Assembly: GCF_030418455.1 (NCBI RefSeq)
Contig: NZ_JAUHPW010000010.1
Location: 1 to 64,000, forward strand
Source: Demequina litoralis
GTDB taxonomy: Bacteria > Actinomycetota > Actinomycetes > Actinomycetales > Demequinaceae
Reading direction: 5' to 3'
DNA length: 64,000 nucleotides
Part shown: positions 60,929 to 64,000 of the stretch, piece by piece
Position numbering within the stretch: the first letter of the stretch is position 1
How the letters are laid out: every line of letters begins with the position of its first letter
Position numbers and translations under genes: made by a program
The notes under the pieces: generated by a model
Told to the model about the DNA's origin: nothing
The model's input: the letters and a program-made list of their open reading frames with translations, nothing else
Database searches by the model: none

Positions 60929-62542
60929 TCAGTCGCGGGCGCCCGGCCGCGCGAGCAGCGCGATGTGCAGCGCGGTCTGCGTCTCGCCGTCCTCGAGGTC
61001 CACCCCGAGCAGCCCCTCGATGAGCTCGAGACGCTGGTAGAACACCGAGCGCGACAGGTGAGCCGCGCGCGCCGCCGCGGTGCGGTTGCCCGGATGGCCC
61101 AGCGCCGCGCGCAGCACGCGCTGCAGGTCGCCGCCGGTGCGCTGGTCGTGCTCGACGATGGGGGAGAGCACGCGTTCACCGTGGTCGAGCAGCCGGTGGT
61201 CGTCCCGCAGCCCGCTGAGGAGCCGCGCGAGCGGGCGGCGGTCCACCCACAGCGCGGTGCCCCCCGGGGTCTCGCCGGCGTTGTCGATCGCCTCGTGCAG
61301 CGAGAGCGTCGCGGCATCGACCTCGTCGGCCTCGTGCCCGACGGTGATCGCGACGCGCGCGGAGTCGCGCAGCGCGCGCTGGAGCGCCGCGATGGCGGCG
61401 TCGTCGAGGGGACGATGCGCGGGCATCGACAGCAGCACCACGGTGAGCGGGCCGCCGGTGCGGCCGGTCGTGGCGAGGGCCCGCGCGCGGCCGCCGATGC
61501 CGAGCGCCCAGGCCTCGACCTCGGCTGCGGACGGGTCGCCGCCGCGCAGCGCCAGGCCGTACAGCAGGCGGTCGGTCACGGGCACGCCCGCGGCCTCGAG
61601 CCGCGCCGCCATCGCCTCGGGGGTCGCGAAGCGTCCCGACAGCAGCGGGTCGAGCACATGGCGTCGCGCGAGCGTGGCCCACTCGTCGCGGCCGCCGTCC
61701 GAGAGCCGGCCGAGCGCGAGCGCGATCGCGCCCTGCCCGAGCACGTTCACGCGTCCGGCCGGGTGCGCGGGCCCCGGCAGCGCGACGAGCGAGCCCCAGC
61801 GCTTGCCGCGGGCGTCGACGGGGACGACGAGCCAGCCGTCCTCGTCGCGCGGCTCGCGGTGGGCCGCGCGCGAGCGCCGCTCCCAGTCGTCGAGCACCTG
61901 CTGCTCGGCCCCGACGGGGACCTCCGCGATGAGCGCCTCGTGCGCGAGGCTCTCGAGGATCACCGGCGCGCCGAGCGCGCGCGAGAGCTCGCGGACCACG
62001 TGATCGGCGGGTGCGCCGCGCAGCGCGAGCGATGTGAACACCTCGCGCACCTCGTCGCGCGCCCGCAGCGCGGCCATCTGGCCCGCGATGATCCGGTGGT
62101 GGCCGGCCTCGGTGAGGGTGACGAAGCGCGTCTCGCGGTGCAGCAGCACGAACGCGAGCCCGTGGCGGCGGGCGGCCTCGACGACGACGGCCGGCGGCGC
62201 CGCGTAGCGGGTGCCCAGCTCGAGCACGAGCGCGGCGATGCCCGCCTCGGCGAGGCTCGCGACGAAGCGGGTGAGCCCCGCATCGTCCTCGGGCCAGGCC
62301 GTGCCCATGGACAGCAGCAGCTCGCGGCCCTCGAGCATGCGCGCGATGTCGGAGCGCTCGGACGTGTGGACCCAGCGCACCGGCGCCTCGACCGCGGGCC
62401 CGCCGACGATGACCTCGGGCAGCCCCGCGCGGAACGCGGGGTCCTCGAGCAGCTCCGTGACCGTGGGCAGGGCCGCGAGCGCGGCGCCGGTCGGACGATG
62501 TGTCGGACTGGCGGAGTAATCGCGACGGTCGGAGGGGTCCAT
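60929..62542 (-). CDS. PucR-family transcriptional regulator
   Basis: A 537-residue regulator. The N-terminal PucR domain spans about 25-160, the middle GGDEF-like region is around 300-430, and the C-terminal helix-turn-helix is near 480-510 (G-N-R-T-A-A-A-R-A-A-H-L-S-R-S-V-F-Y-Q-R). PucR-type proteins respond to nitrogen-rich small molecules. It is divergent from mmsA and faces the oxidase-cupin pair, so it likely controls this set. TACGAT lies six bases before the ATG, marking a leaderless start. Confidence 0.88.
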   Translation of the reverse strand: MDPSDRRDYSASPTHRPTGAALAALPTVTELLEDPAFRAGLPEVIVGGPAVEAPVRWVHTSERSDIARMLEGRELLLSMGTAWPEDDAGLTRFVASLAEAGIAALVLELGTRYAAPPAVVVEAARRHGLAFVLLHRETRFVTLTEAGHHRIIAGQMAALRARDEVREVFTSLALRGAPADHVVRELSRALGAPVILESLAHEALIAEVPVGAEQQVLDDWERRSRAAHREPRDEDGWLVVPVDARGKRWGSLVALPGPAHPAGRVNVLGQGAIALALGRLSDGGRDEWATLARRHVLDPLLSGRFATPEAMAARLEAAGVPVTDRLLYGLALRGGDPSAAEVEAWALGIGGRARALATTGRTGGPLTVVLLSMPAHRPLDDAAIAALQRALRDSARVAITVGHEADEVDAATLSLHEAIDNAGETPGGTALWVDRRPLARLLSGLRDDHRLLDHGERVLSPIVEHDQRTGGDLQRVLRAALGHPGNRTAAARAAHLSRSVFYQRLELIEGLLGVDLEDGETQTALHIALLARPGARD

Positions 62543-62626
62543 CGGCTCATCGTATGTGTGAATCTGAACCTCAACGCACCAGCCCCGCGTCCGGCAGAGT
62601 GTCCGGCGCGTGCCGAGAGGAGAGCC

Positions 62627-64000
62627 GTGAGCCTGATCCGTCACCACGTCGCAGGCAAGGAGACCGGCGCCGGCGAGCGCACCGGCCAGGTCTGGAACCC
62701 CGCCACGGGCGAGGTCGTGGGCGAGGTCGCCTACGCCTCCGTCGCGGAGACCGAGGCGGCGATCGCGGCCGCGAAGGCGGCCCTGCCCGGCTGGCGCGCG
62801 ACGGGCCTGGTGCGGCGCGCGGACGTGTTCTTCCGCCTGCGCCACCTGCTCGTCGAGCGCCAGGACGAGCTCGCCGCGATCATCACCCGCGAGCACGGCA
62901 AGGTGCTGTCGGACGCGAAGGGTGAGATCAGCCGCGGCATCGAGAACGTCGAGTTCGCCGCGGGCCTGGTCCACCACCTCAAAGGCGAGCACTCCGAGCA
63001 GGTCGCGCGCGGCGTCGACGTGCACTCGACCAGGCAGCCGGTGGGCGTCGTGGGCTGCATCACCCCGTTCAACTTCCCCGTGATGGTGCCGCTGTGGATG
63101 GCCGCCTCCGCGATCGCGTGCGGCAACACCGTCGTGCTCAAGCCCTCCGAGAAGGACCCGTCGGCCTCGCTGTTCCTCGCCGCGCTGTTCGAGGAGGCGG
63201 GCCTTCCCGCGGGCGTCCTCAACGTGGTGCACGGCGACAAGGTCGCGGTCGACACGATCCTCGACTCGCCCGACGTGCGCGCCGTGTCCTTCGTCGGCTC
63301 TACCCCGGTGGCGCGCGCGATCTACGAGCGCGGCACCGCGAACGGCAAGCGCGTCCAGGCCCTCGGCGGCGCGAAGAACCACATGATCGTCATGCCCGAC
63401 GCGGACCTCGACGCCGCGGCCGACGCCGCCGTCTCGGCCGCGTACGGCTCGGCCGGCGAGCGCTGCATGGCGATCTCGGTCCTGGTCCCGGTGGGCGAGG
63501 AGACGGCCGATGCGCTGGTCGCCAAGGTCGCTGAGCGGATGGCGACCCTCCGCATCGGTGACGGCACCGACCCCTCCTCCGAGATGGGCCCGCTCATCAC
63601 GCGCGAGCACCGCGACCGCGTCGCCTCGTACGTCACCGGGGCCGCGGCCGAGGGCGCGACCGTCGTGGTCGACGGCGCCGCCCAGGAGTTCGAGGGCGAC
63701 GGCTTCTTCGTCGGCACGTCGCTCGTGGACCACGTCACCCCCGGCATGAAGGTCTACGACGACGAGATCTTCGGCCCCGTGCTGTCGGTGACCCGCGCAT
63801 CGTCCTACGACGAGGCCGTCGCGCTGGTGAACGCCAACGCGTTCGCGAACGGCACCGCGATCTTCACCCGCGACGGCGGCACCGCGCGCGCCTTCGAGAT
63901 GGACATCGAGGTGGGGATGGTGGGCGTCAACGTGCCGCTGCCGGTGCCGATCGGCGCGTACTCGTTCGGCGGCTGGAAGAGCTCGCTGTTCGGCGACTCG
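62627..64000 (+). CDS. mmsA: CoA-acylating methylmalonate-semialdehyde dehydrogenase (cut by window edge)
   Basis: The first 458 residues are present. The catalytic cysteine is in S-A-G-E-R-C-M-A-I-S (near 283), and N-F-P-V-M and L-G-G-A-K-N-H are MmsA signatures; the G-G-A-K-N in place of a general-base Glu is the rule for CoA-acylating members. It converts malonate or methylmalonate semialdehyde to acetyl- or propionyl-CoA, the step after beta-alanine or valine transamination. The GTG start has GAGAGGAG upstream. Confidence 0.92.
   Translation, partial: MSLIRHHVAGKETGAGERTGQVWNPATGEVVGEVAYASVAETEAAIAAAKAALPGWRATGLVRRADVFFRLRHLLVERQDELAAIITREHGKVLSDAKGEISRGIENVEFAAGLVHHLKGEHSEQVARGVDVHSTRQPVGVVGCITPFNFPVMVPLWMAASAIACGNTVVLKPSEKDPSASLFLAALFEEAGLPAGVLNVVHGDKVAVDTILDSPDVRAVSFVGSTPVARAIYERGTANGKRVQALGGAKNHMIVMPDADLDAAADAAVSAAYGSAGERCMAISVLVPVGEETADALVAKVAERMATLRIGDGTDPSSEMGPLITREHRDRVASYVTGAAAEGATVVVDGAAQEFEGDGFFVGTSLVDHVTPGMKVYDDEIFGPVLSVTRASSYDEAVALVNANAFANGTAIFTRDGGTARAFEMDIEVGMVGVNVPLPVPIGAYSFGGWKSSLFGDS

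Larger units (their letters stand above)
805..63805. repeat. Dispersed decamer GGACGATGCG / CGCATCGTCC, 33 exact copies
   Basis: Exact copies found by reading both strands. GGACGATGCG on the plus strand starts at 2991, 7460, 14803, 16760, 19163, 20748, 20785, 25799, 26777, 28727, 30441, 35419, 50040, 51519, 51730, 59045, 59270 and 61410. CGCATCGTCC starts at 805, 2971, 4281, 16448, 22379, 27212, 29476, 35601, 38583, 38940, 52470, 53713, 59216, 62279 and 63796. The base after the final G is almost always C or G, followed by G. Eight copies are intergenic. In genes it is usually read Asp-Asp-Ala (GAC GAT GCG), Ala-Ser-Ser (GCA TCG TCC) or Arg-Ile-Val. The fixed decamer forces Asp codon GAT and Ala codon GCA, which neighbouring codons avoid. 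None lies in the inserted element at 39407-48460. Confidence 0.9.

Noticed and set aside
805-63805. Decamer as a Chi, KOPS or AIMS-type polar motif
   Set aside because: Copies are nearly equal on both strands (18 and 15) within one window, whereas these motifs are strongly strand-biased. The window may not show the whole pattern, so genome mapping is still the test.
1-64000. tRNA and rRNA genes
   Set aside because: I saw no cloverleaf with a conserved T-arm and no ribosomal RNA sequence on either strand, although a tRNA scan was not possible.

Overview
This is a very GC-rich window (I estimate about 72% G+C) from an actinobacterium, most likely of the Micrococcales (Cellulomonas/Demequina-like). 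The evidence is lineage-typical gene sets: HtrA-TatB, a three-subunit-type acyl-CoA carboxylase with an epsilon peptide and BirA, EfeUOB, an actinobacterial LpdA-type quinone reductase, and a Tad pilus locus. At least fifteen genes carry a TANNNT box 6 or 7 bases before the start codon, the signature of leaderless transcripts common in this phylum. The organism appears facultative: it has a complete succinate dehydrogenase and a pyruvate formate-lyase with its activase.

Layout. 1-3000: end of an HtrA-like protease, tatB, trpS, a BrkB-family membrane protein, then a hairpin terminator built from two inverted copies of a decamer. 3056-7562: sdhCDAB (minus strand) and divergent manC. 7691-20701: a nucleoside uptake and salvage block (BMP lipoprotein, ABC ATPase, two permeases, cdd, deoA, a C39-protease-like unknown, add, deoC, phosphomutase, purine nucleoside phosphorylase). 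A guanidinium exporter under a guanidine-III riboswitch sits inside it. 20836-31059: LpdA, an esterase, efeUOB iron uptake, biotin carboxylase, maf and an MFS exporter. 31125-34488: two MarR regulators and feoAB with a small cysteine peptide, under a DtxR-like box. 34510-39020: a serine-rich membrane protein, a SanA-like protein, the acyl-CoA carboxylase beta and epsilon subunits, birA and an SRAP protein.

39135-52599 is a Tad/Flp pilus locus whose ATPase gene (cpaF/tadA) is cut in two by a 9.05-kb element. The element has a large serine integrase at its right end and a 5-bp duplicated core, ATCTG, at both ends. It encodes a P22-like major capsid protein, an HNH endonuclease, a HIRAN-domain protein and many tiny unknown proteins, but no portal, terminase or tail genes. 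Joining the flanks at the core restores an uninterrupted 412-residue CpaF. 52756-55949: pflB-pflA. 56070-64000: an amine/beta-amino-acid catabolic set (aldehyde dehydrogenase, class III aminotransferase, FAD amine oxidase, cupin, PucR regulator, methylmalonate-semialdehyde dehydrogenase).

The most unusual signal is the decamer GGACGATGCG, found exactly 33 times by eye on both strands (less than one expected by base composition). It lies in genes and between them, once as an inverted pair forming a terminator, and is absent from the inserted element. It behaves like the DNA uptake sequences of Neisseria and Pasteurellaceae. Tad pili mediate DNA uptake in the related Micrococcus luteus, so the decamer, the Tad locus and an excisable element inside its ATPase gene may be connected; that link is a hypothesis.
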